Below, piece by piece: positions 56,879 through 64,000 of a stretch of 64,000 bases of DNA. The DNA lies in contig NZ_CP017661.1 of the NCBI RefSeq assembly GCF_016805985.1, forward strand, positions 2,728,001-2,792,000, written 5' to 3'. This DNA comes from Microbacterium sp. JZ31 (GTDB lineage: Bacteria > Actinomycetota > Actinomycetes > Actinomycetales > Microbacteriaceae). A program made the position numbers and the translations under genes. Below the pieces are notes generated by a model. That model was not told the DNA's origin. It worked only from the letters and a program-made list of their open reading frames with translations, and made no database searches. Numbering within the stretch: the stretch's first letter is position 1; each line of letters starts with the position of its first letter.

Positions 56879-57865
56879 TCAGCCCTCGCCGAGCGAGATG
56901 CCGTTGTCCTCGACGAGCGCGCGGTACGTGTCGGCGAGCTCGGTCCACTCCGCCACCACCTCGTCGCCCGCGATCTCGTGCGGCGTGAGCAGGTTTGTCT
57001 CGTTGAGCTGCGTGTAGGCGTCCGTCTCCAGCGCGGCGTCGATGGCCGTGACGAGCGCCTCCTGGACGTTCTCGGGCAGGCCCTCAGGACCGGCGACCGC
57101 ACGGAACTGCGAGACGGGGATGTCGTAGCCGACCTCCGTGGCGGTGGGGACGTCGGGGAGGAACTCGTTGCGCTCCTCGGAGAACGTCAACAGCGGCACG
57201 ACGGTGCCGGCGTCGATCTGCGGCTTCGCCTCGCCGAGCTGGATGGTCGCGACCTGCACCTGGTTCCCCATGACGGCGGTCAGGGCGGGAGATCCCGAGT
57301 CGAACGGCACGGCCGTTCCCTCGATGCCCGCCTCCGCGAACAGCGCCGCCTGCGCGAGCTGCGAGCCGGTGCCCACGCCCGTGGTGCCGTAGGACAGGTT
57401 CTCCGCGGTCTCGAGGTCGTCCAGGCTCTCGAGGCCGGATTCGGCGCTCGCGACGAGCACGTAGTCATCCTGTGACAGGCCCTTCAGCACGGTCAGGTCG
57501 TCGAGGCTCACGGCCTCGTCCTGGCTCACGGCGAGCGGCGTGATCGTGATCAGCGATGCGTTCAGCAGCACGAGGTTGTACCCGTCGGGCTCCGCGGCCG
57601 CGACCTCCTGGGTCGCGAGGGCACCGTTCGCGCCGGGCTTGTTGACGACCGGGACGGACACGCCGAGCTCCTCCGCCATGCCCTCTGCGACCGCCCGCGC
57701 GATGAGGTCGGTCGAACCGCCGGCGGCCTGCCCGACGGTCAGGGTGATCGATCCGGTGGGGAACTCCTCGGCGTCGCCTCCCGAGGCGATGTTGCCGCCG
57801 CAGGCGGTGAGAGCGAGGGCGCCGGCGGCGAGGATTCCGAGCCCGGCGAATCGGATGGCGTTCAT
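56879..57865 (-). CDS. tctC: Tripartite tricarboxylate transporter binding lipoprotein TctC (Bug family)
   Basis: A 328-residue extracytoplasmic binding protein. The lipobox is ALTAC (Cys22). ITLTVGQAAGGSTDLIARAV, VVNKPGANGALATQEVAAAE and LSYGTTGVGTGSQLAQAAL are Bug-family blocks that bind carboxylates. GAAAGGACCC precedes the ATG. First gene of tctCBA, divergent from a LysR gene, the usual arrangement for regulation by that LysR. Confidence 0.93.
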   Translation of the reverse strand: MNAIRFAGLGILAAGALALTACGGNIASGGDAEEFPTGSITLTVGQAAGGSTDLIARAVAEGMAEELGVSVPVVNKPGANGALATQEVAAAEPDGYNLVLLNASLITITPLAVSQDEAVSLDDLTVLKGLSQDDYVLVASAESGLESLDDLETAENLSYGTTGVGTGSQLAQAALFAEAGIEGTAVPFDSGSPALTAVMGNQVQVATIQLGEAKPQIDAGTVVPLLTFSEERNEFLPDVPTATEVGYDIPVSQFRAVAGPEGLPENVQEALVTAIDAALETDAYTQLNETNLLTPHEIAGDEVVAEWTELADTYRALVEDNGISLGEG

Positions 57866-57992
57866 GTCGGGTCCTTTCGTGGGCGTCGATGCCCGCTTCG
57901 CATCCCCACTGCAGTGTGAGGCAGGTCCACGTTAGGCAGCACGGTGAATGCACGTCCAAACCCGTTTCCGCATGGCGCGATACCCTCACGGC

Positions 57993-58880
57993 ATGACTTT
58001 CACGCTGGATCAGGTGCGGTGCTTCATCGCGGTGGCCGAGGAGCTGCACTTCGGCCGCGCCGCCGAGCGCCTGAGGATGACCCAGCCCCCGCTGAGCCGG
58101 CAGATTCAGCGCCTCGAGGCCCTGCTCGGCGTGAGCCTGCTCGATCGCAACAACCGCCGGGTCGTGCTCACAGAGGCCGGCGACGCGTTCCTCCGGGAGA
58201 GCAGGGAGATCATGGCGAGCGTGGAGCGCGCGCCCGCCACGGCGCGCGAGGTGGCGGCGGGCCGCAGCGGCGTGGTCCGGATCGGCTTCACCGCTGCGTC
58301 GGGGTACAGCGTCCTGGGCCCGCTGCTGAACACGATCTCCGAGGCGCTCCCGCACGTGCGGATCGAGCTCGAGGAGCTCGTCACAGGCCAGCAGACGTCG
58401 GCACTGGAGGACGGATCTCTCGACATCGGACTCGGGCGCCCCCCTTTCGACGCGGAGGAGTTCGACTCCCGCCTCCTGCTGGCAGAGGACCTCATGCTGG
58501 CGGTGCCCACGGGCCACCCACTGGCGGAGCTCGATGCGCCTCCGACGCCCGCGCAGCTGCAGCGCGAGCGCCTCATCATGCACTCCCCCACCCGCGCGCG
58601 CTATTTCTACGACCTCGCCGTGCGCATGCTTCCGGTGGACCACGGACGCGTGGAGCACATCGTGAGCCAGATCGCCACGATGGTTGCTCTGGTGGGCGCG
58701 GGCCGCGGCATCGCGTTCGTTCCCGAGTCGGCGCGGGCGCTCGGCATCCACGGCGTCTCGTACGTCGACCTGGGGCCCGTCGCGCACGACGTCGTGCAAC
58801 TGCATGCCATCTGGAGCCGCTCGAGCGCGAACCCGGCCCTCGCGCGCGTGATCGATCTCCTGGACGACATTCGCGAGTGA
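57993..58880 (+). CDS. LysR-family transcriptional regulator
   Basis: A 295-residue LysR regulator. The HTH is in the first ~60 residues (FIAVAEELHFGRAAERLRMT, QPPLSRQIQRLEALLG). The inducer-binding domain begins near residue 90 (GVVRIGFTAASGYSVLGPLL). TACCCT (57981-57986) six bases before ATG 57993 supports this start over an upstream extension. It is divergent from tctC (127-base gap) and directly upstream of the hexarate genes, so it probably controls both with a hexarate as inducer. Confidence 0.9.
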   Translation: MTFTLDQVRCFIAVAEELHFGRAAERLRMTQPPLSRQIQRLEALLGVSLLDRNNRRVVLTEAGDAFLRESREIMASVERAPATAREVAAGRSGVVRIGFTAASGYSVLGPLLNTISEALPHVRIELEELVTGQQTSALEDGSLDIGLGRPPFDAEEFDSRLLLAEDLMLAVPTGHPLAELDAPPTPAQLQRERLIMHSPTRARYFYDLAVRMLPVDHGRVEHIVSQIATMVALVGAGRGIAFVPESARALGIHGVSYVDLGPVAHDVVQLHAIWSRSSANPALARVIDLLDDIRE

Positions 58881-58997
58881 TACCCCGAGCGCATCGAGCT
58901 ATCCAGATTCGGGCTTGGACGGGTATGGGATGCGCCGCCTAGCGTGGCAGGCAACCGATCGACGCCGGCGTCACCGGCATTGCCCTCAGGAGCACAC

Positions 58998-59933
58998 GTG
59001 GCACGTTTCACCCCCTCAGAGCTCGCGGCCCATCTGAAGGACGGGCTCCTCTCCTTCCCCGTGACCGCCTTCACCGCGGATCTCGCCTTCGACGAGCGGA
59101 CCTTCCGCGAGCACGTGGAATGGCAGTCCAGCTTCGACGTCGCGGGCCTGTTCGCCGCCGGCGGCACGGGCGAGGGCTTCAGCCTGAGCCCGGCGGAGTC
59201 GGCGGCCGTCGTCCGCGCGGCGGTCGAGTCGTCGCGCCCCGAGGTCCCCGTGCTGGCTTCCGCGGGCGGTGCGACATGGCAGGCGGTCGAGAACGCGCGT
59301 GCCGCCGAACAGGCGGGTGCCGAGGGCCTGCTCATCCTGCCCCCGTACCTGACCGAGTGCGACCAGCAGGGCCTCGAGGCCCACGTCGACGCGATCGCCG
59401 CGGCCACGCGCCTTCCCCTGATCGTCTACAACCGCGCGAACGGCGTGTACGCGGCGGAGACGGTGGCCCGCCTGGCGGACAAGCACGAGACCTTCATCGG
59501 CTTCAAGGACGCCGTCGGCGACATCGAGCACCTCGCGAAGGTCTACGCGCGCAACGGCGACCGCCTGTTCTACCTGGGCGGCCTGCCGACCGCCGAGACG
59601 TTCGCGCTCCCGCTGCTGCAGATGGGGCTGAGCACGTACTCGTCCGCGATCTTCAACTTCCTCCCCGAGTTCGCGCTCGACTTCTACCGCGACGTGCGCG
59701 CACAGGACCGCCCCGCCGTGACGGAGAAGCTCACGCGCTTCGTGCTGCCGTACCTCGAGATCCGCGACCGTGTCCGCGGCTACGGCGTCTCGATCGTGAA
59801 GGCGGGCCTGCGTGTCGTCGGCCGTGACGCCGGGCCGGTCCGCCCGCCGCTGCAGGATCTGACGGAGCAGGACCTCACCGACCTCCGCGCGCTCGTGGAG
59901 CGCGCACGCGTCCGCCAGACGGCCGCGATCTGA
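58998..59933 (+). CDS. kdgD: 5-dehydro-4-deoxyglucarate dehydratase
   Basis: A 311-residue class I aldolase-fold enzyme (DapA superfamily) that converts 5-dehydro-4-deoxyglucarate to 2,5-dioxopentanoate with loss of CO2 and water. Tyr in LIVYNRANGVYAAE and the Schiff-base Lys in FIGFKDAVGDIEHLAKV are in place; GLFAAGGTGEGFSLSPAESA is the signature loop. The GTG at 58998 has AGGAG six bases upstream. First gene of kdgD-aldehyde dehydrogenase-gudD. Confidence 0.93.
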   Translation: MARFTPSELAAHLKDGLLSFPVTAFTADLAFDERTFREHVEWQSSFDVAGLFAAGGTGEGFSLSPAESAAVVRAAVESSRPEVPVLASAGGATWQAVENARAAEQAGAEGLLILPPYLTECDQQGLEAHVDAIAAATRLPLIVYNRANGVYAAETVARLADKHETFIGFKDAVGDIEHLAKVYARNGDRLFYLGGLPTAETFALPLLQMGLSTYSSAIFNFLPEFALDFYRDVRAQDRPAVTEKLTRFVLPYLEIRDRVRGYGVSIVKAGLRVVGRDAGPVRPPLQDLTEQDLTDLRALVERARVRQTAAI

Positions 59934-59949
59934 CCGGAAAGGACACCTC

Positions 59950-61542
59950 ATGACCGAGCTGACCGGCCACTCCCTGATCGCCGGCGAGCGCGTCGCCGGC
60001 ACCTCCGGCACCGTGCACGGCGTCTCGCCCGCAACGGGCGAGCGCCTCGAGCCGGCGTACACGCTGCTCGATGCCGACCAGGCCGCCGCCGCCACGGCCG
60101 CCGCCGCCGAGGCCTTCGCGTCGTTCTCGCGCCTGGAGCCCGCGAAGCACGCGGCGTTCCTCGAGGACGTCGCCGACCGCATCGACGCCCTGGGCGACCG
60201 GCTCGTCGAGCGGGCGTCGCTCGAGACCGGGCTGACGCGCCCCCGTCTCGAGGGCGAGCGGTCGCGCACCAGCAACCAGCTGCGGCTGTTCGCCCAGGTC
60301 GTGCGCCAGGGCGACCACCGCGGTGCCCGGATCGACCCCGCGATGCCGGACCGCACGCCCCTGCCGCGCGCGGACATCCGCCAGCGCAAGGTGCCGCTGG
60401 GTCCCGTGCTGGTCTTCGGCGCCTCCAACTTCCCGCTCGCCTTCTCGACGGCCGGCGGCGATACCGCCTCGGCGCTCGCGGCGGGATGCCCGGTCGTCTT
60501 CAAGGCGCACAACGCCCACCCCGGCACGAGCGAGCTCGTCGGCGACGCGATCGCCGAGGCCGTCGCGGCGCACGGTCTGCATCCCGGCGTCTTCTCGCTG
60601 GTCTACGGCCCCGGCTCGTCGATCGGCCAGGCGCTCGTCGCGGACCCGGCGATCCAGGCCGTCGGCTTCACGGGATCGCGCGCCGGCGGGCTCGCGATCG
60701 TCCGGACCGCGCAGAGCCGCCCCGTCCCGATCCCGGTCTACGCCGAGATGAGCTCGGTCAATCCCGTGTTCATCCTCCCCGGCGCGCTCCAGGGCGACGC
60801 CGAGCGGCTCGCCGCCGATTACGTCACGAGCGTGAGCGGCTCGAGCGGGCAGCTCTGCACGCAGCCGGGCATCGTCTTCCTGCCGCACGGCGAGGACGGC
60901 GACCGCTTCCTCGCGGAGGCGGGGCGGATCGTGTCCGGCTCGGATGGCCAGGTCATGCTGACGCCGGGCATGGCCGGCGCCTGGCGCGACGGCGTCGCGA
61001 CCCGCGCCGGCCGCCGGGGCGTGGAGACGGTCGCGCGCGGGCCCGAGGGACCGGGCGAGAACGCGCCGGGCTCCGTCCTGCACGCGTCGGAGATCTCCAC
61101 GTTCCTCTCCGACGACGAGCTGCAGGGCGAGATCTTCGGAGCCGCCTCGCTCGTGGTCCGCTACGACGGCGCCGGCGACCTCGCCGCCGCGGCGGCGCAC
61201 CTCGAGGGGCAGCTGACGGCGACCATCCACCTCACGGACGCGGACCATGTGATCGCGGCCGAGCTGCTGCCGGTGCTCGAGCGCAAGGCCGGACGGATCC
61301 TGGCCAACGGGTGGCCGACGGGCGTCGAGGTCGGGCACGCGATGGTGCACGGCGGCCCGTTCCCGGCGACCTCGGATGCGCGCACGACGAGCGTCGGCAC
61401 GCTCGCGATCGAGCGCTTCCTGCGACCCGTGGCGTACCAGAACATCCCGGATGCGCTGCTTCCCGCTCCCTTGCAGGACGCGAATCCGTGGAACCTCAAC
61501 CGCCGCATCGACGGCGCGATCCAGCTGAGCGAGGAACGATGA
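59950..61542 (+). CDS. 2,5-dioxovalerate (2-oxoglutarate semialdehyde) dehydrogenase
   Basis: A 530-residue NAD(P)-dependent aldehyde dehydrogenase that oxidises 2,5-dioxopentanoate to 2-oxoglutarate, the last step of the pathway. Catalytic Cys is in [17 protein letters not shown] and the general-base Glu in [35 protein letters not shown] binds the cofactor and is typical of the KGSADH branch. GGAAAGGACACCTC precedes the ATG. Stop overlaps gudD start (ATGA). Confidence 0.93.
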   Translation: MTELTGHSLIAGERVAGTSGTVHGVSPATGERLEPAYTLLDADQAAAATAAAAEAFASFSRLEPAKHAAFLEDVADRIDALGDRLVERASLETGLTRPRLEGERSRTSNQLRLFAQVVRQGDHRGARIDPAMPDRTPLPRADIRQRKVPLGPVLVFGASNFPLAFSTAGGDTASALAAGCPVVFKAHNAHPGTSELVGDAIAEAVAAHGLHPGVFSLVYGPGSSIGQALVADPAIQAVGFTGSRAGGLAIVRTAQSRPVPIPVYAEMSSVNPVFILPGALQGDAERLAADYVTSVSGSSGQLCTQPGIVFLPHGEDGDRFLAEAGRIVSGSDGQVMLTPGMAGAWRDGVATRAGRRGVETVARGPEGPGENAPGSVLHASEISTFLSDDELQGEIFGAASLVVRYDGAGDLAAAAAHLEGQLTATIHLTDADHVIAAELLPVLERKAGRILANGWPTGVEVGHAMVHGGPFPATSDARTTSVGTLAIERFLRPVAYQNIPDALLPAPLQDANPWNLNRRIDGAIQLSEER

Positions 61543-62861
61543 ACCCGACGATCGCACGCGTCGAGGTCGTACCCGTCGCCGGGCACGACTCGATGCTCCT
61601 GAACCTGTCGGGAGCGCATGGCCCGTTCTTCACGCGCAACATCGCGATCCTGACCGACTCGGAGGGGCGCGAGGGACTCGGCGAGGTGCCGGGCGGGGAG
61701 GCGATCCGCGCCACGATCGCCGAAGCGGGACAACTGCTGATCGGCCGACCCGTCGCGCGGTTCCGGTCGCTGCTGCGCGCCGTCGCAAGCGCGTTCGCGC
61801 ATCGCGACGCGGGAGGACGGGGACTGCAGACCTTCGACCTGCGCACGACCGTGCACGCCGTCACGGCGCTGGAGTCGGCGCTGCTCGACCTGCACGGCCA
61901 GGCGCTCGGGGTCCCCGTCGCCGAGCTGCTCGGCGCCGGTCAGCAGCGGGATGCCGTGCCGATGCTCGGCTATCTCTTCTTCATCGGAGACCCGGATCGC
62001 ACGGACCTGCCATATCTGCGCGAGCCCGACGGCGCCGACGCGTGGGCGCGCGTGCGCCGCGAGGAGGCGATGACGGCGGATGGCGTGGTCCGCCTCGCCG
62101 AGGCCGCGCGCCAGCGATACGGCTTCCGCGACTTCAAGCTCAAGGGCGGCGTGCTCGACGGCGACGCGGAGGTCGACGTCGTGACGGCGCTCGCCGCGCG
62201 GTTCCCCGATGCCCGGATCACGCTCGATCCGAACGGCGGATGGCTGCTCGAGGACGCCGTGCGCCTCGGCGAGCGCCTGCGCGGCGTCGTGGCATACGCG
62301 GAGGATCCGTGCGGCGCGGAGGGACGCTTCTCCGGTCGCGAGGTGATGACGGAGTTCCGTCGTCGCACCGGGCTGCGGACGGCGACGAACATGATCGCGA
62401 CCGACTGGCGCGAGATGGCGCACGCGGTGCGCGAGAACGCGGTCGACATCCCCCTGGCGGACCCGCACTTCTGGACCATGGCCGGATCGGTCCGGGTCGC
62501 CCAGCTGTGCGCGGACTTCGACCTCACCTGGGGATCGCACTCGAACAACCACTTCGACATCTCGCTGGCGATGTTCACGCACGTGGGCGCGGCGGCCCCG
62601 GGCGAGATCACGGCGCTCGACACGCACTGGATCTGGCAGGACGGCCAGGAGCTGACGACCGCCGCGCCGCTCATCCGCGACGGCGAGGTGAAGGTGCCCG
62701 CCGCACCCGGTCTGGGCGTCGAGCTGGATCGCGACCGCCTCGCCGCCGCCAACGCGCTGTACCTCGAGCACGGTCTCGGCGCGCGCGACGACGCGATCGC
62801 GATGCAGTACCTGCTGCGCGAGTGGGTCTTCGACCCCAAGCGCCCCTGTCTCGTGCGCTGA
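61539..62861 (+). CDS. gudD: Glucarate dehydratase
   Basis: A 440-residue enolase-superfamily enzyme making 5-dehydro-4-deoxyglucarate from D-glucarate. The KxK base pair is in [18 protein letters not shown], metal ligands in [16 protein letters not shown] and later acidic residues, and the diagnostic [11 protein letters not shown] and [20 protein letters not shown] follow with the catalytic His. Length and the ending are typical. It is coupled to the dehydrogenase and followed by a terminator at 62872-62908. Confidence 0.94.
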   Translation: MNPTIARVEVVPVAGHDSMLLNLSGAHGPFFTRNIAILTDSEGREGLGEVPGGEAIRATIAEAGQLLIGRPVARFRSLLRAVASAFAHRDAGGRGLQTFDLRTTVHAVTALESALLDLHGQALGVPVAELLGAGQQRDAVPMLGYLFFIGDPDRTDLPYLREPDGADAWARVRREEAMTADGVVRLAEAARQRYGFRDFKLKGGVLDGDAEVDVVTALAARFPDARITLDPNGGWLLEDAVRLGERLRGVVAYAEDPCGAEGRFSGREVMTEFRRRTGLRTATNMIATDWREMAHAVRENAVDIPLADPHFWTMAGSVRVAQLCADFDLTWGSHSNNHFDISLAMFTHVGAAAPGEITALDTHWIWQDGQELTTAAPLIRDGEVKVPAAPGLGVELDRDRLAAANALYLEHGLGARDDAIAMQYLLREWVFDPKRPCLVR

Positions 62862-62871
62862 CCTCCGTCCC

Positions 62872-62908
62872 AGGGCCCGTCGCTCCGCGAGGAGGCGACG
62901 GGCCCTTT
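62872..62908 (+). terminator. Terminator of the kdgD-gudD operon
   Basis: AGGGCCCGTCGC (62872-62883) pairs with GCGACGGGCCCT (62895-62906), with inner TCC/GGA and a small loop, followed by TT. It begins 11 bases after the gudD stop. Confidence 0.85.
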
Positions 62909-62923
62909 CGCATCGCTACCTGT

Positions 62924-62939
62924 ATGACAGCTTTGTCAT
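62924..62939. promoter_or_regulatory. Palindromic candidate operator before the galactarate-type gene
   Basis: ATGACA-GCTT-TGTCAT, a perfect 6-bp dyad with a four-base spacer, 37 bases before the next start. It resembles operators of GntR/FadR-type regulators, which often control hexarate genes; no such regulator is seen inside the window. Confidence 0.5.
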
Positions 62940-62975
62940 CTGTCTGCTAGGTTGAGAGCGACTCGAGGAGGAGCC

Positions 62976-64000
62976 ATGACCTATACACCCGACGCCATCC
63001 GCACGATCACTCTCTCGACCCTGCGCCTACCGCTCGCCACCCCCATCTCCGACGCGAAGGTCTTCACGGGCCGGCAGAAGCCCATGACCGAGGTGGTGTT
63101 CCTGATCGCCGAGATCGAGACCGAGCAGGGGCACTCGGGGCACGGCTTCAGCTACTCCAAGCGCGCCGGTGGACCGGCGCAGTACGCGCACGCGCGCGAG
63201 GTCGCGCAGACTGCCATCGGGGAGGACCCCAACGACATCCAGAAGCTCTACACGAAGCTGCTCTGGGCGGGAGCCAGCGTCGGACGCTCGGGCGTCGCCA
63301 CACAGGCACTCGCGGCGATCGACATCGCGCTGTACGACCTCAAGGCGAAGCGCGCGGGCCTTCCCCTGTCGAAGCTGCTCGGCGCCCACCGCGACTCCGT
63401 GCGCACGTACAACACGTCGGGCGGCTTCCTCAATGCGTCGATCGACGAGGTGCGCGAGCGCGCGTCGCGATCGATCGAGGAGGGCATCGGCGGCATCAAG
63501 ATCAAGGTCGGACTGCCGGACAGCGCCGAGGACCTGCGCCGCGTGCGCGCGGTGCGCGAGCACATCGGCGACGCCGTTCCGCTCATGGTCGACGCCAACC
63601 AGCAGTGGGATCGCGCGACGGCTCTGCGCATGGGCCGCCGCCTGGAGGAGTTCGACCTCGTCTGGATCGAGGAGCCGCTCGACGCCTACGACGCCGAGGG
63701 CCACGCGGATCTCGCCCGTGCGCTCGACACCCCCGTCGCCACGGGCGAGATGCTGGCGTCCGTCGGGGAGCACGAGCGGCTCATCGCGGCACGATCGTGC
63801 GACATCATCCAGCCGGATGCGCCCCGCGTCGGCGGCGTCACGCCGTTCCTGCGGCTCATGACGCTGGCCGATCAGGCGGGCCTGGACCTCGCCCCGCACT
63901 TCGCGATGGAGATCCACCTCCACCTGGCCGCGTGCTACCCCCGAGAGCCGTGGGTCGAGCACTTCGACTGGCTCGACCCGCTGTTCGAGGAGCGGCTGGA
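62976..64000 (+). CDS. Galactarate/talarate dehydratase-type enolase-superfamily protein (3' end cut by window)
   Basis: 341 residues are visible and the frame is open at the window edge. KxK is in EEGIGGIKIKVGLPDS, metal ligands in PLMVDANQQWD, LVWIEEPL and ATGEMLAS, and the catalytic His in LDLAPHFAMEIHLHLAA. The order and spacing match the mandelate racemase subgroup and are closest to L-talarate/galactarate dehydratases, which give 5-dehydro-4-deoxyglucarate, the KdgD substrate. GAGGAGGAG precedes the ATG. It has its own promoter region with a palindromic operator. Confidence 0.85.
   Translation, partial: MTYTPDAIRTITLSTLRLPLATPISDAKVFTGRQKPMTEVVFLIAEIETEQGHSGHGFSYSKRAGGPAQYAHAREVAQTAIGEDPNDIQKLYTKLLWAGASVGRSGVATQALAAIDIALYDLKAKRAGLPLSKLLGAHRDSVRTYNTSGGFLNASIDEVRERASRSIEEGIGGIKIKVGLPDSAEDLRRVRAVREHIGDAVPLMVDANQQWDRATALRMGRRLEEFDLVWIEEPLDAYDAEGHADLARALDTPVATGEMLASVGEHERLIAARSCDIIQPDAPRVGGVTPFLRLMTLADQAGLDLAPHFAMEIHLHLAACYPREPWVEHFDWLDPLFEERL

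Overview
The window is high-GC DNA with actinobacterial gene content. The best guess is the family Microbacteriaceae, and a Microbacterium-like genome fits well. Support comes from a groES promoter with two CIRCE operators, an F420-type nitroreductase family, guaB/guaB3 pairing, a PopR/ClgR-like regulator beside clpP, and many starts that look leaderless (a TAnnnT box 6-7 nt before the start codon). There are no rRNA genes, recognisable tRNA genes, CRISPR arrays, prophage or classical insertion sequences.

Layout. 1-6.8 kb: housekeeping genes (SseB-domain protein, PcrA helicase, glycerophosphodiester phosphodiesterase, Bax-inhibitor membrane protein, prolyl-aminopeptidase-type hydrolase). 6.9-13.6 kb: a glycan locus with a secreted glycoamylase-fold (GH144-like) enzyme, a TetR regulator, a sugar ABC importer without its own ATPase, and a GH1 beta-glucosidase. 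One 26-bp operator occurs in front of both arms. 13.7-15.6 kb: AsnC regulator and class III aminotransferase. 15.8-18.6 kb: a LiaFSR-like kinase, regulator and DUF4097 operon. 18.7-21.3 kb: formate/nitrite channel, a fragment of a siderophore-interacting protein, transglutaminase, DUF385 protein. 21.5-23.2 kb: PopR/ClgR-like regulator and two ClpP genes, the second frameshifted.

23.3-31.4 kb: a probable organosulfur locus (LLM monooxygenase, frameshifted DszC/SfnB-like flavoprotein, five-component peptide/opine-type ABC importer). 31.4-38.1 kb: purine genes guaA, guaB3 and guaB with DUF3817, SURF1, DUF2277 and a second F420-type protein. 38.4-44 kb: livHMGF with a convergent substrate-binding protein; LivH carries an unusual N-terminal extracytoplasmic domain. 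44.2-47 kb: RarD-like exporter, groES, THUMP-like methyltransferase. 47-54.3 kb: the run glmS-acpS-alr-tsaE / tsaB-rimI-tsaD (amino sugar, acyl carrier, D-Ala and tRNA t6A functions), split by an opposite-strand GIY-YIG endonuclease gene lying between palindromic repeats. 54.4-64 kb: UspA, a tripartite TctABC transporter, LysR regulator, and the glucarate/galactarate pathway (KdgD, 2-oxoglutarate semialdehyde dehydrogenase, glucarate dehydratase, galactarate-type enolase cut by the window end).

Points most worth a second look are a family of hairpin repeats (arms like GTTTCGACTCG / CGAGTCGAAAC) at four intergenic places plus one arm that supplies the start codon of a clpP gene; the GIY-YIG gene enclosed by these repeats inside a normally continuous operon; two frameshifts that are both repaired by adding one base to a four-base C/G run; and the shared TetR-type operator.
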